From Amborella trichopoda (taxonomy: Eukaryota > Streptophyta > Magnoliopsida > Amborellales > Amborellaceae), in NCBI RefSeq assembly GCF_000471905.2, contig NW_006500356.1, positions 1,886,916 through 1,950,915 of the forward strand: a stretch of 64,000 nt of DNA. Direction: 5' to 3'. The first letter of the stretch is position 1. The number at the start of each line of letters is the position of its first letter. The translations under genes and the position numbers were made by a program. The notes beneath the pieces were generated by a model. The model searched no databases, was not told where the DNA came from, and worked only from the letters and a program-made list of their open reading frames with translations. Positions 12,316 through 26,382 of the stretch are shown here, one piece after another.

Positions 12316-12565
12316 GGTTTCTTGTCAACAAATGAAACTTAGAATGGATTTTCTCCAATTGCATTATATGTTTTCAGAGCACTATTCTCTAGTTATTTTG
12401 ATATCGAAAAATCTTTTGCGGCAGCATGACAAAAGTTGCTGGTTTCTTGTCAACAAATGAAACATAGAATGGATTTTCTCCAATTGCATTATATGTTTTC
12501 AGAGCACTATTCTCGAGTTATTTTGATAACGAAAAATATTTTATGGCAGCATGAGAAAAGTTACT
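12316..12565 (+). repeat. 125-bp tandem duplication
   Basis: Units start GGTTTCTTGTCAACAAATG at 12316 and 12441 and end AAAAGTT(G/A)CT. They lie directly after the 133-bp pair. Confidence 0.9.
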
Positions 12566-13579
12566 TGCCTTATCGTTAAAGCATTGAGCTCCTATAATCT
12601 CTTCAGCTGGTTCTGGTTTGAAGGTAAATCTTGACATGGTATTTTGAATGTATTGAACAAAAATCCAGGAACATGGATGTACATGTCCTTATGCAGGTAT
12701 CTTGATGTTCCTGTGAAGTTATTCTTCAACTCAGATTAATGGTTCATTTTAGGAAAATGAGGTTAAAGTAGGCGTGGGACTTGATGGAACACTTTAGAAC
12801 TATATGCCATGCTCTATTTCTCTTCATGTGGAATTGAGTGTATTTGTTCTTTTAGGGGATATCCAGGGGACAGCTTGCGGGTCTTGAATGATGAAACTAT
12901 GGAACTCATTGGCTGTGAAACTTGCAAGATATGTTCACTTGAGCTTTTGTGGGCAAGATACCATCCTTTTTAAGGGAAAAAAGGATGTTTTTCTTTTCTC
13001 TGTGCATTTTAAATGCTAAATGAAGGAAAAAATGGCCTTTCGGAGTAACCATCAAGGCTACTTAGGTCTGCCCTTTTTGGTTGAACTAATTTTGATTTGA
13101 AGGAATAAGAACAGAAAACTAGATGAAATAGGGGGGGTGTTTGTTCTGGTACCTACAGCAAGCATTAAGTTTAAATCGGAAGGTGAAAAGGAACTTTGTT
13201 GGTAGAACTAATATGGATCTTAGCTGTGTTGAATGTAATTGTGGACACCAGTGTTCAATATTCGCAGAGCTGACTCTGGACTTTTCCTTGCCTGTCGGCT
13301 TGAGACCTTGGGGAATCCCGTGCGAAAGCCCAGGGATTTTGCCGGGGATGTACCATATTTTGGCCTCATTGGGAGTCCTGGTTGCTTCGAATAGAAAAAC
13401 ATCACTGTTATCCATGGTTGGTTCATTGGTTTAAAACTATTGTTTTCATTTTTGTTGATTGTTTCCTTTTTATTTATGTGTCGCCAGTGTGTTAGAAAAT
13501 ATAACATTCTCGTGATTCTAGAGTTTCTCTTCTTTGGTGAAGAGCGAACTTTCGTTTTTATTCTGTCAGACCAAATTAA

Positions 13580-15320
<1,741 letters not shown>

Positions 15321-16379
15321 ACTGCAATAGTCATCTGTTTGCTGATAAAGTGCTCCCATGCATGGATAGAAAGGTGCATTCATATCAAGTTTACCATTGA
15401 GATCTGTGAAATAACTAGCTGTCATGTTTTTTATTTATCTAGTGTAGATTGAGGCAGGTAGTATCATACCGAACAGATGAATGCTGAATTCTAGATGGAC
15501 ATTCACATGGTTAATTTGAAGGGGGAAGTTAACGAATGGTCCTAGTGATTTGCAATTTAATAACTTTAGGAATTTCTTGAATTCTGTGGCCTTGATGCTG
15601 ATTTCTCTCAATATTTGAGATATGGGCTACAAAATGCTAACAGATTGGATGGGATTTATATACCTGTCTTTTTGTGATTTTGTGCGCTTGGTTGTGCTTG
15701 GCGCCTAGGTTGCTTTAAGAAGAGAATAGAGTGGCACTCACTGATTAATTTCTTGATCAGTTGAAAGATTTTCATCATGCAGTCAGGTTTCAAAAGATAA
15801 GCTTTTGCATGCAAATGATGCATGCCGGTAGGAAAAGTCCATTATTGAAGATAGATTTGTAGGATGTAACACTTTTTAGCAGGATCCTCTGGTAAGAGCT
15901 GATCACTGCTGCATATTAGACATGTCGCCCGTGCTTGTATTATTTTTTGGCTGAAGTTTTACCTTGTGTACTAGTGTTTTTAAATCCCAACTCGAAAGGG
16001 GAATTCCAGATTAAGGAATCGCCGCATTTTAATAGCTTATTTTCAATTTTCTTATTTTGTTGATAAGTGTTTCTCTTTCTGTATTGCATATTTCACTTAG
16101 ACTTCTATCCTTTTCCCTTTAGACTTGCTTTAATATTGCTTTTACAATAAAAATTGATTTTCTTTGAAGTTTTTAGGCAAACTCGAGCCAAGACAGCTAA
16201 TTATTTATAGTGGAGAGATCACTAGATTAATCCTTTTTGACTTTGCCTAAGAGGAATAGTTGAAGTTCAAGGAAATATGTGGATTTTCAATATCAAGGAT
16301 TTTTATAAAGGATTCTTCAAATCTCTTATTTGGATAAGCTATATAAAATTCATGGATTCCTTGTCATACTTCTATATCC
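15321..16379 (+). other. 3' UTR and downstream region of the SR gene
   Basis: No further coding exon is seen. Candidate poly(A) signals occur (for example AATAAA near 16146), but the transcript end cannot be fixed. Confidence 0.45.
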
Positions 16380-18150
16380 ATTGGTAATAAAACTTGATAC
16401 TATTTTTCTTTAAAATTTTTATGTACTTTTTCTCTTTAAAACTCAAAATTTGGGGTAGTGTATCTATAAAAAATTTGAGATAGTTTCTCTTTTTAAAATT
16501 TGATATGGTTTCTCTCTAAAATTAGTTTCTTTCTAAAATTTGATATGGTTCGTCTCTTTAAAATTTAATATACTTTCTTTTCAAAATTTAAAATTTGAAA
16601 TTGTCTATCTAGAAGTTTTGAGATGATTTCTCTTTAAACTTTTTATTTGTTGTACTCTTTCTAAAATTTAACATACTCTCTTTTTTTAAAATTTTAAGAG
16701 AGTTAACTTAAAACTTGAGATAGTTCTCCTCTTCAATAATTTTGGGATGATTTTTTTTTTAAAATATTTTTAAATAGTTTCTCTTTAAAATATGATATAT
16801 TTTTTCTTTCAAATATTAAGATTTTTTCTTTCTAAAAGCTAAAATTTGAGATAATTTCTTGTTAAAAATTTTGTGATAGTTTTTTTGTCCAAAGTTTTTT
16901 TTATGTACTTTCTCTTTTTAAAATTTGATATAGTTATTCTCTTAAATTTTAAGATGTTCTCTCTCTAAAACTTCAAGTTTGAGATAGTATCTCTCTCTAG
17001 AATTTTGAAATACTCTCTTTAAAATTTGATAAGTCTCTTTAAACTCTTATTTACTCTCTTTAAAATTTGATATAGTCTCTTTAAACTTTGTTATACTCTC
17101 TCTAAAGCTTAAAATTTGATATACTCTTTCGCTTTGAAACTTAAAGTTTGAGATAGTTTCGCACTCTAAAATTTTTAGAGGTAGTTTCTTTCTCTAAAAA
17201 TTTGATGTACTTTCTCTATTTAAAATTTGATATAGTTTCTCTCAAAAATTTTAACATATTTTCTCTCTAAAACATAAATTTTGCGATAGTTTCTCTCTCT
17301 AAAAATTTTGAGATAGTTTCTCAAAAAAAAAATTTAGGCAGTTTTCTCTCTAAAATTTGATATAATTTTTATTTTTTAAATTTCAATTTATTTTCTCTTT
17401 TTAAAATTCAAAATTCGAAATAGTTTCTTTCTAAAACTAAAAAATTGAGATAGTTTCTCTCTAAAAAAATGAGATATATTTGTCTCAAACAAAATTTTGG
17501 TTGTTTCTCTTCTAAAATTGTAGTAGTTTCTCTCCAAAAGTTTAATAACATTTTTTCTCTACAATTTTTAGAGTACTCTCTCTTTAAAACTTAAGATTGG
17601 ATATAGTTTCTCTCTAAAAGATTGAGATAGTATTTATTTCTAAAACTTTTCAGGTACTCTCTAAAATTTGAAATAGTCTCTCTATAAAAATTAAAATATG
17701 AGATTGTTTCTCTTTAAATAATTTGAAATAGTTTCTCTCTAATTGTATTTACTTTCTCTCTTTAAAATATGATAGTTTCTCTCTCAAATTATAATTTGAG
17801 ATAGTTTTCTCTCTAAAATTTTAAGATAGTTTATCTCTTAAAAAGAATTTGGTGCTTTATCTTTCTAAAAATTTAACATATTTTCTCTTTCTAAAATTTC
17901 AACATACTTTCACTCTCTAAACGTTAAAATTTGAAGTAGTTTCTCTCTTTAAAATTTTGAGAGTTCATCTCTATAAAAAAAAACTCGTACTTTCTATATC
18001 TAAAAATTCAACGTACTTTTTTTCTAAAATTTTAACATACTTTTTCTCTCTAAAAGTTAAAATTTGAGATAGTTTTTTTCTTTAAAAATTTTGAGATAAT
18101 TTCGGTCTTTAAAAAGTTTAGGTACTCTCTCTCTCTAAAATTTTCATTAA
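16380..18150 (+). repeat. 1.8-kb degenerate minisatellite, TCTCTCTAAAATTTGAGATAG-like unit
   Basis: Dozens of imperfect 20-28-bp units combine TTTCTCTCT, AAAATTT and GA(G/T)ATAGT. Unit length and sequence drift along the array, so it is old. No coding is seen inside. Confidence 0.85.
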
Positions 18151-18775
18151 TACTAAATGCTCCTTATGTTTCGGGTCGTGAGAGCCAATGAGTGAAATCT
18201 ATGGGCATTGGAAATGCAAAAAAATAGGTTTTTGTGTGAAAATGAAATCATGAAAAAGTAAGTATTATTTTCATGTTTTTAAGTATCTTAGATATTAAAC
18301 AATCCAAACGATGGATTTTGACAATATTCAAGATATTAAGAATCCATGTTTTAAAATCCTTGTACCCAAACATGCCCTAGGATCTTTTTCTCAAGGACCC
18401 AGTTTCTAAGGGGCCAAACCCTCGTATGTAGAAATGCGGGTCTCTTAATAAATCTATTTTTGAGATGGATGTTAAGACTTAATTTTTAAGGACATGTAAT
18501 CTCTAATAATGAGATCATGAATATGGAAACATAAATTAATTTTAAAAACTAAGAATAATAATTTTAGTAAGAAAACATTTGGACCGTTAATTTATGTTGT
18601 TTTTAGATAGAACACCTACTTGCATCCATATTTAAAATGGATGCTTTATACTTTCTGGATTGCATATGTAGAAATGCATTGCAAGAAACGATTTACCTTT
18701 TCTCGAACCAATTTTTTTAAAAAAAAATTTGGGCAATTCAGTGGGGAAGATAGGTTCCTACCAGTTTTTTCAATA

Positions 18776-18873
18776 GATTGGGGAGTTCCATTTTAAAGAT
18801 ATTAATTGGAGGTGCGGTAGGAAAGATTGGGGAGTTCCATTTTAAAGATATTAATTGGGGGTGCTGTAAGAAC
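18776..18873 (+). repeat. 49-bp tandem duplication
   Basis: GATTGGGGAGTTCCATTTTA begins at 18776 and 18825, and a third, eroded unit follows. The sequence just before (TTTGGGCAATTCAGTGGGG) recurs near 25925-25950, so this is part of a dispersed repeat. Confidence 0.85.
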
Positions 18874-19579
18874 GGATACTACGGCTTTTAAAGATGTTAT
18901 ATTAATTGGGGTGGGAATGAATACACGATGTGATAATTTCGTATGGGGATGCTACTAAGCCATTTTTCATGATTACACTAGTTTGTATACAGGGAACAAC
19001 TTAGATTCTTGCGGTACCATTATATATTTGATTTCGCTACTCTCTCTGTGATCTTTCAAGTCATCTAATTATTTACAAAGGAGAGGTCACTGGATTAATC
19101 CTTTTTGTGTCCGATTTAAACTAGGATCTTTTCTCAAACCACTTTTCTAAATTGGCTCGGGACATGTTTCATGATTCCACTAATTTGTACTTCAAAATTA
19201 AGAGAGGAAATCTCAAATTTTGCTCCAAACAATTCTAAAGTCAATAATTCTTTCAAAATTTGATCTTTGGGGGAGATAAATATGACTTTAGAACTTTGGG
19301 CTATTAAATAACCATTACTAGTTTACTTATCCACCATTTCAAATAAACAATTTATCACTCACCCAAAAACATCAACAATTTAAAAATAATAATATTATTA
19401 TTATTATGAAGGAAGTATTAGGTTAATTTGCTATTTAGCTATCCAGAAAACCTGAAGTACATTATTCAAACACGAAAGCACTTCAAACCCTAATCAATTT
19501 TCCATATAAATCAGCGAAGTAGTTGATGCTTTCATGGTCGTTGAATCATGTGTTAGAAGCTGCTCTGTTAAAAATCAAT

Positions 19580-19743
19580 GAATCGCGTTAGAAAACAGGC
19601 ACTTGACTTGGACTCGCAGTCTGAATTACAAGGGCGCGTCGAGTCGCCCTAGCATCATCCATGATTCGTGCAAGAAAACCGGGCACTTGACTTTGACTCG
19701 CAGCCTGAATTACTAGGGCGAGTCGGGTCCCCCTAGCATCATC
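19580..19743 (+). repeat. About 83-bp tandem duplication
   Basis: Each unit contains GGCACTTGACTT and ends CCCTAGCATCATC. Related CTCGGACTCG/GAGTAACTCGCAG words and an A-rich tail also occur near 31170-31470, suggesting one dispersed family. Confidence 0.75.
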
Positions 19744-20400
19744 AAAAGCGTGAACAAAATCCAAAACTTAGGAAAATTCCTTAAAAATTCATTAAAAATA
19801 TGAAATAAGGGAAAAACAAACAAATGTAAAAAAATAAAAGCATATAAAATAAGAAAATATAAAATAGAAAAGAAATGAAAAATAGATATCATTTTCTTAG
19901 AAATTGAGGAAACACGTATATTACTAAAAATAGAATTAATTATAAATCAATTGTAATTGCTTTAGCAAAAACTTATATTTATGATGATAAAAAATTGAAA
20001 TTTACCTGGAAATCTGATAATGATCCCCAGTTCTTCACACCTCTACGTGAATTGATGGCCCCAAACTTTTCAAAGCTTCCTCATGTAACCTAGTCGCAAC
20101 TAGGGATGATTAGGGTTCTAAGTTCATAATTAAGTAATCTCAGCTCTTGTTCGGGTGATTCGTAAATTGGAATTTTATAATCGTCACAAATTCAAAGTTT
20201 TTTATTTTTGAATCCTTTTGTTGTGTGAAGCAACCCATGTGTGTAGGACTCCACAGTATCACCATTAAATTTCGAACAAATCTCTAAAAAAAGTTCAACT
20301 TCCACACCTATGTGATAACTTTTCTAGATATCTGTACCAAATTTAATGTTGATCGTTTACAGTCCTACGCACATACGTGTGGGAGGGTCTAATAGGAACA

Positions 20401-20830
20401 TTACTCTTTCGTAAAATAAGGGGTTTTAAAAATTCCATTACTCCATCCTATCACATTTGTTGAGTCTTCTTCAATAATCTTTGCACCCCACCATCTTGAC
20501 AACACTTTTAAACCTTCTAAGAACCCTCGGGTTTCTGCCTCATTGGCAGTAGCGAGACCACAAGGGCCAGAAAATGTACATAAGGTATGGGCCAAGCGAT
20601 AAACCCCCAAACTCTGCTGGACCAGGCTTGCCAAGGCTGGTCCCAACAAAGTTCATTTTGATTGAATTTGATGGAGGTGGCAACCAAATTGCAGCTCTGC
20701 GAATAGAATTGATAGAACCCAATGACGCGACAGCCAAAGAAATTATCGATGACTTGGCTCTTAGGAGTGAAACCACGATTTTATGAGCCGTAAACCAGTT
20801 TGCCGCTAAAGCCAAAACGTTGGACTTTAG
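20401..20830 (-). pseudogene. RNase H-like (RVT_3) fragment of a LINE
   Basis: The minus-strand frames contain IKMNFVGTSLGKPGPAEFGG (catalytic region; first Asp lost, usually NFDGS) and NEAETRGFLEGLKVL with EEDSTNVIGWSNG, the pattern of the RNase H domain at the end of plant L1-type ORF2. Two frames are needed, so there is a frameshift. No RT is seen next to it. Confidence 0.7.
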
Positions 20831-20914
20831 AATGGGGACCTCTGTAGTCTGTTTTTATCCTTCCATACTTCCCATAGAACCCTAACCCAAATGGATCTCT
20901 ACAAAATGTAGACC

Positions 20915-21130
20915 GAGGACCAGCTCTACCCAGCCCGGCCCTATTGTTCTTTGCAAATTTTTTTGTTTTTTTTTATTTTTTCCATTTCTCCTCCCCCAGC
21001 CGGCCCGGCCCAGCCCAGCCCAGCCCAGTCCGTCTAGGCCTAGCCCAGTCAGGCCTTGATAGGGCCAGGGCCAGAGCGCTTTGGGTCGGCCTAGCCCGGC
21101 CCAAGCCCCTAGCCCGGCGCCAGGCTTATA
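20915..21130. repeat. GC-rich CCCAGCCCGGCCC-type dispersed repeat
   Basis: Runs of GGCCCAGCCCAGCC and CTAGCCCGGCCC form a sharp GC island in AT-rich DNA. Similar words occur at 23690-23800 and 41610-41680. These resemble termini of plant hAT-like MITEs, but no matched ends were found. Confidence 0.5.
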
Positions 21131-21346
21131 CATTACTCCCTATAATATTAATCGATTTGCACCTGGAACAAGTCATTACCTAACTAGTTACTCAATGAGG
21201 TCACCGTTAACATTCAAAGAAAAAGTCATTACCTAACTACGCTTAAATTCTTGGACTCGGACTTTGACACTAAAGAAAATGACCATCGCGTTTCATGGAC
21301 CAAGCTCTTCTATCTTTGCTGAATTCATTTCATAGGGTCAAGGTCA

Positions 21347-21379
21347 TTGACTCAGTAAGAGCTTCTTTCCTCTATAAAT
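21347..21379 (+). promoter_or_regulatory. Promoter of small gene A: TTGACTCA box and TATA box
   Basis: TTGACTCAG (from 21347) contains a W-box core and a TGACTCA bZIP-type core. TCTATAAATC (21371-21380) is the TATA box. The paralogous gene B has TTGACTCAC and TCTATAAATC at nearly the same spacing (20 versus 22 bp), so both elements are conserved between copies. Confidence 0.6.
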
Positions 21380-21468
21380 CTTTTTGCAAATGAATATGTT
21401 CATGGCCTTCCTTTTTTCATGCACATGTGAGAAGATTTCTCGTGTTAGGAAGCATTTCAAAGCCTTGC

Positions 21469-22666
21469 ATGCCTTCATATTTACGCAAAATGATTCAGTA
21501 AGTTAGACTTTCGTTTTTCAATTTTGATAGTTAAAAAGAATTTACTTAACTGAAATGTTATCTAATCAAAAGAAAACCGATTTTTTTTATTTTTATTTTT
21601 TTCAATTGAATATCTGTTTTTGTTTGGATTGAGATTGCAAAAGTGTGTCGAATCCTTTGAGGAAAGATATTTTATCCCCTACCAATTTTTTCATCGTACA
21701 CCCTCCCTCTCCTCTTTTCTCACTTTTTTCTCCAAAAAATTGATATTAACAATTTTACTTATGAGCATATATACTATTCTCCCTCGGGAGCATAGTTTAC
21801 TTCTACTCTCTTGGTCAGACAATCTACTTGAGAGAATTTTTTCTATATGAAACTTGGGAGCCATTTGAGAATTACTAGATGTTTATTCTCTTAAACAAAT
21901 TTTGAAGCTTGAGTTTTCTAACTCAAACTCACCATCTAAAAATTGGACGATCTCTATTCAACATGGGGACATTATTTTTTTCAAGTACATAAAGCATAGA
22001 ATTAGGTAATTCTTTTTTGTTGAGGTTAATCTATGAGTTGAAGAGGTTAAATCCCAAAAACGTGGGGTCATAAACTTATTTGTAGATAGAATCTTACCAG
22101 TGGGAGTAAATAACGAATATATTCTTGTAGGAGTAGAATATGTTGGGTCCTTAAATTTTTTTTGCATAATTTAGCCTAGGAAAAGCCTGATTTTGGGTTG
22201 ATTTAAATTTGGGCTATTCTTATTGCAAATTCCCAAGTCAATTGTTTGGGTATAAGGGAACAATATATTTAGAATCAGCTCTTATTCCTTATTTTCCTTT
22301 TGTTTAAAGAAGGAATAAGTTTGGACTGGTGATTGTTAGATTCAACATTTATCATGATTTTGTCTATCTATTTTTCTATTTGTTAGGACAACAATAAGAT
22401 TGGACTCAAGACGGCCTACTCGTCCACAGCCGAACCCTGGTGGTCCCCCTCAAATCAATAGTTTGGCCTCGAGACGGCCTACGCGTCCACAGCCGAACCC
22501 CGGTAATCCCCCTCAAATCAATAGCATCAATGGAGTCACAACGGAAGGCCCCGAAGCCAAAGAAACAAAGAGTGGGACTGCTGAGTCTGATGGAGAAGAT
22601 AAAGTCACAGAAAACAGCCCTCAACAAGGAGAGAAAGAAAGTGGCCAGGGTGCTCAAGCTCAGTGA
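21469..22666 (+). CDS. Small two-exon gene A encoding a duplicated PQPNPG(G/N)PPQIN motif
   Basis: Proposed exons are 21469-21497 and 22387-22666, joined by an 889-bp phase-2 intron (donor GTAAGT, acceptor TTAG), giving 102 residues. I do not recognise an annotated family with certainty. No signal peptide is visible. After a short basic start come two 21-residue units, 63 bp apart (22406-22468 and 22469-22531), each with SRRPTRPQPNPG then PPQINS. A hydrophilic, Glu/Lys-rich tail of about 45 residues follows. Within and between genes A and B the motif codons differ almost only at third positions, a sign of protein-level constraint. The G-P-P-Q-x-N end and the basic RRP lead recall plant elicitor peptides (Pep/PROPEP), also made without signal peptides. 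However, those peptides sit at the precursor C-terminus, so the link is a hypothesis. Exon 1 is the least certain part. Confidence 0.6.
21770..22143. repeat. MITE-like repeat (CTCCCTCGGGAG family) inside intron of gene A
   Basis: It begins near TTCTCCCTCGGGAGCAT and ends near GTGGGAGTAAATAACG. Sequence in between is shared with 34253-34615 and, more weakly, with 23220-23490 and 32640-32910. Shared landmarks are AAAATTGGA(C/T)(G/A), TCTCTATTCAA and GGACATTATTTTTTT. The termini are only approximately inverted. Confidence 0.6.
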
Positions 22667-22699
22667 TGGAGCTCTTTTTGTTTTTTTGCTTTGGATAGT

Positions 22700-22785
22700 T
22701 CAGTAGTAGGAGTCGAACTTGAGATGTAGCGTTTCGCGTTTCTTGACGTCAACTGTTAACGGCTAACCACTCAAAACCCAAGTCC
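22700..22785 (-). repeat. SINE-like tRNA-related fragment
   Basis: The minus strand reads GAGTGGTTAGCCGTTAAC (A-box-like), then AGTTCGACTCCTAC (B-box-like) about 35 bp later. It lies just after the stop of gene A. No complete tRNA fold was found. Confidence 0.35.
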
Positions 22786-23219
22786 AATTCCTAATGGAGC
22801 TCAGTTGGATTGTTTGCAAGTAAGATGTATACTTCGTTTTGGCTCTGTAACCTGGAAAAACTGAGCTCGATGAGTTAGGCTGTGCTTTTGGTAAGGAATG
22901 TAGGAACATATGTGGTTCCATTCTATATGGTAGTGATAGGAACAAATAGTGGGAATCGGAACGGTGATTTATTTGGATACATTTGAATCCGGATTGTAAC
23001 GTAATTTAGAAATAATATTATCTTTGCTATATTATGTGATTGTGCAAGGTATGTACGAGTCTCTTTTATTTATTAATTAATTAATGAATTTTTTTATTTA
23101 TTTATTGTTGAGTTAGACGAGGCATTCCTCCTTGTATTTTATTAAGATTCTCTTTGAGTATATACTGTACATTTATTCAGTCAGTCGAAAGAGCTATTTA
23201 GGACGCTTTTCTTGAGATT

Positions 23220-23490
23220 CTGTGATCCACCTAAACACCATATAATTATTTTCAAAATTAAAAATTTAAATTTTGAATTCTTAAACACTTGAACATGACC
23301 ATCCAAAATTAAGATGGTCTATGTTTAATCTTAGGACATTTTTTTTTTTGCACATAAAAGAGCGCATGTGACTTCTTCTCCTTTTTGGGGTTGGCTGCTT
23401 GGTTGCATTCCCAAAATTTGTAAAAATGCTCCTACATTTGGGTCATATGAGTGAGTGAACGAGGAAATGCTATATCGGGAGCATATAATC
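23220..23490. repeat. Diverged copy of the CTCCCTCGGGAG-family repeat
   Basis: It contains a TTATTTTCAAAATT...GGACATTTTTTTTTTTG core in the same order as the copies at 21.8 and 34.3 kb, followed by ATATCGGGAGCATATAATCTTTTGAATTC at its end. Confidence 0.4.
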
Positions 23491-23689
23491 TTTTGAATTC
23501 TCTTTTTATTGTTTAGCTTTGTTTCAAAATTTTATTTTTCAGCTTCACAATTTTTTGGTGAAAATTTAAATTTAAAAGATGAGGAAAACATTGTCTTCGG
23601 CACTGCACTACTAAATGGTGCCAATTTAAGGCAGTGCTTAACCATGGACTCGATTTTTTTAAGAGGGATTGCCCATGCATGGACCTGAT

Positions 23690-23850
23690 AGGGTTGGCAA
23701 CAGGCTGAGCCTGGTCCAGGCTAGCCCTAGCTAGAGCATGGTTGGATCCCAATAGGTCCGGCCGGAGCCCAGCCCGAGGGCCGTAGTGAGGCTAGGTCTA
23801 TTAGACTTAAATGGGATAAATAAATAAATAAATAAATAAATAAGTAAACA
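23690..23850. repeat. GC-rich hAT-like MITE fragment
   Basis: GGGTTGGCAACAGGCTGAGCC resembles the (A)GGG(G)TGGCAA starts of plant hAT MITEs (compare 30461-30827). It is followed by GGCCGGAGCCCAGCCCG and an (AAAT)n tract. The right end is not defined. Confidence 0.35.
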
Positions 23851-23979
23851 AAAGCAGCCACAGTGGCCCTGGCTCCGGCTAGGCCATAGGGCCACATTTT
23901 GTGACTCAGTCATGCTAGCTGGCTTATTGTGCGTATGTGTGTATGTGCATGTATATGGAAAACACTTACAAATATTCAT

Positions 23980-26380
23980 GAGTAAATTTCTACAGTATTT
24001 AACTCATGGTTCATCATCATCCAAAGTCCATCAGACGATCAAGATTGTCTGATGGTATTTGATTTTTATTAATATTTATCGAAATCCAATTGACCTAAAA
24101 CTTTGGGTTCTTTAGTGCGGCGTACCTAAATAAAATATAAAAAATAATCTAAATAATAAAAGTGACCAAAATACCCCCATGAATATTAAAGGGTTTTCTC
24201 ATCACTTTATTTTATTTTTAGAATAATTTTTTAGTACTTTAGTTAGGGGCAAGTTAGTTAGATGTATATACCCTCCAAATTTATATAAATATGATATATA
24301 AAAAATCATTAAAATTTAAAAACCATTAGAAATTGTGATCGTGTGATGTATTTTGGATGGGGTTGAGCCATACGCGGCATACTATAGAACTTTGCTCATG
24401 AGTGTTGTAAGTTGTTCGAGGTTAGGTGGTACTCATTCTTTTAGCTGGGACTCGAGTGACGGTTATGGAAGTTGCATATATTGTTAGGGGCAAACTCTAG
24501 GCTAATATGAAGCGCACAAAAACAAGTTATGCCTTGGGATGAAAGGTAATTTTGAATGAGCTTTGTCCACTAAGAAAGAAGCTATAAGTAATGTAACTAT
24601 GAATCTCATGGAGAGTTCGATCCTAGCTCAGAATGAACCCTAGTGACATGCTTAACACATGAAAGTCGTACGAAAAATGATGTTTCGAGCGGCGGATGGG
24701 TGAGTAGCTTTACAAGCCAAATATGACCAAGAGGAAGATAGTGTGCCTACCAAGACACTAGCTACAAGGATGACAACTTCCTATTTGTGGAAAGCCATAA
24801 ATTAGTGTAAGACAGTGTCTCTAGTATGGCAGAATGCTTATGGGTGATTGTAATAGAATTTCCTTTTTGTGAAGGAAATAGAATGGGGATATATCTTAAA
24901 GCACCAATTCCTTGCCCTATATAGAGAAGTGAAGGGTGGAAGCTACAAGTGGTGATTAGTTTTTGGACCTCGTGGATCTCCTTACGTCCTTTTACTATGT
25001 GCCTCAAAGACCGGATTAGATCATTTGGGAGTCGAATACATTGGGTGAAAAACTTAAAATAAAATTTAGAATAAAAGGAACTATGGTCTAGCCAAATTAT
25101 AGTTTATATTTCCTGGAGTCATAATCTCTTTCTTGTAAATTGCTTGCAGGACTGGTTGGATCTCTTACAAAACTTGAAGAAAGATATAAATCGATTTTCG
25201 GTTAGAACTATAACGTCAAACCAAAACTAACTAACAGCACTAAAGAAATAATAAAACAAAAGAAAGCTTACCAAACCAGACCCAGAGGCCCAACACCTGG
25301 ACTTCAAGCCTGAATCGGGCTTTATTGAATTTGTATGAGTTCTCTCCAATTTGAAGAATTGCTTGAATGGAACATTGAATTGAAAGGTTGATTCAACATT
25401 AAAAGGTTTTGAATGAGAATTTGAAGGTAATGGTGAATCTAAGTATCAAATACAGGTTTCTAGCCTTGACCTAAGGTGTTTAGGATTTCTAGCCTAATTG
25501 GGGTTTAAGATGCATGGACATGAGAAAAAAATGAATTTCAAGTTTTGAAAATAGTGCATCTTGTAACGTATTTTTGGAAAGCCAGTTTTAAAGATTTTTA
25601 AACTTTCATAGAACTGCTCGATCTACACTATTTTTTAAGCTTTAAATTTTATAATTAAAGATGAAAATATATTTACAGCTATAACAAAGATTTTCAGTAT
25701 TTAAATCATATTTATCGTCATTATTTGAAAGTGCACTTTATTTTGATCGTTTAGAGCCTCGGCTCTATACAAACCGCTCCAGATAGATTAATGCCATGTA
25801 TTTCATGTTCATGTGTGAATAAAACCGCTGGTAAGAGGCATGAAAATGATATCTTTTTGGGGTAACACGTTGGTAGCTTTTTAAGCCTCACCAACTTTTG
25901 TGTTGTTTTTTTTTTTTTTTTTTTGGGGTTTGGGTAATTCAGTCGGGATGGCAGCCCCTACTCGTTTTTGAATTAGTCAGTGGTTTCCCGTTTTGAATTA
26001 GTCAGTGTTATTTGTTTCACATGTTCTTAGTAGAAATTTCTCTAAAATTATCCCGACTTTTGATGGCAATCTAAATCCCTGGACCATTAGCTATCCAAAC
26101 CCTTTAGAATTTATAAAGTCATGAGTTGGAATAGGTGAACAAGGGTAAAATATTAAGGGAAATTTCAAAAAAGAAACCCGAGACTGCATTTTTTATGCAA
26201 GTTATCTTTTTCCCTTTTTTTTTTTTCCAAGCCAAACTGTCTATGCAAATACCCCCAAGGGAAAAGTTATTTTTTAGATGGAAATGCTTTTTTCGTACAC
26301 ATAAATCATTTTAGCCAAATTTGACATTGACTTTTGGACTTCAGTAGCACATTGTCGGACAACTACCAGATTGAAACTGA
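23980..26380. other. Intergenic stretch without recognised genes
   Basis: AT-rich, with poly-T/G tracts (25900-25930). The longest reading frame (minus strand, about 81 codons near 24762-25007) has no recognisable motif. Confidence 0.5.
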
Positions 26381-26382
26381 GT

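Noticed and set aside
13141..13434. 97-codon frame before the SR exons as a possible SR first exon
   Set aside because: It has no RNP2 or SR-rich sequence and does not join in frame through a splice site to 13603.
21398..21497. Longer exon 1 for gene A starting at MFMAFLFSC, which would look like a signal peptide
   Set aside because: It would join exon 2 in phase 0 and hit a stop after about 25 codons, losing the conserved motif. The phase-2 start at 21469 agrees with gene B.
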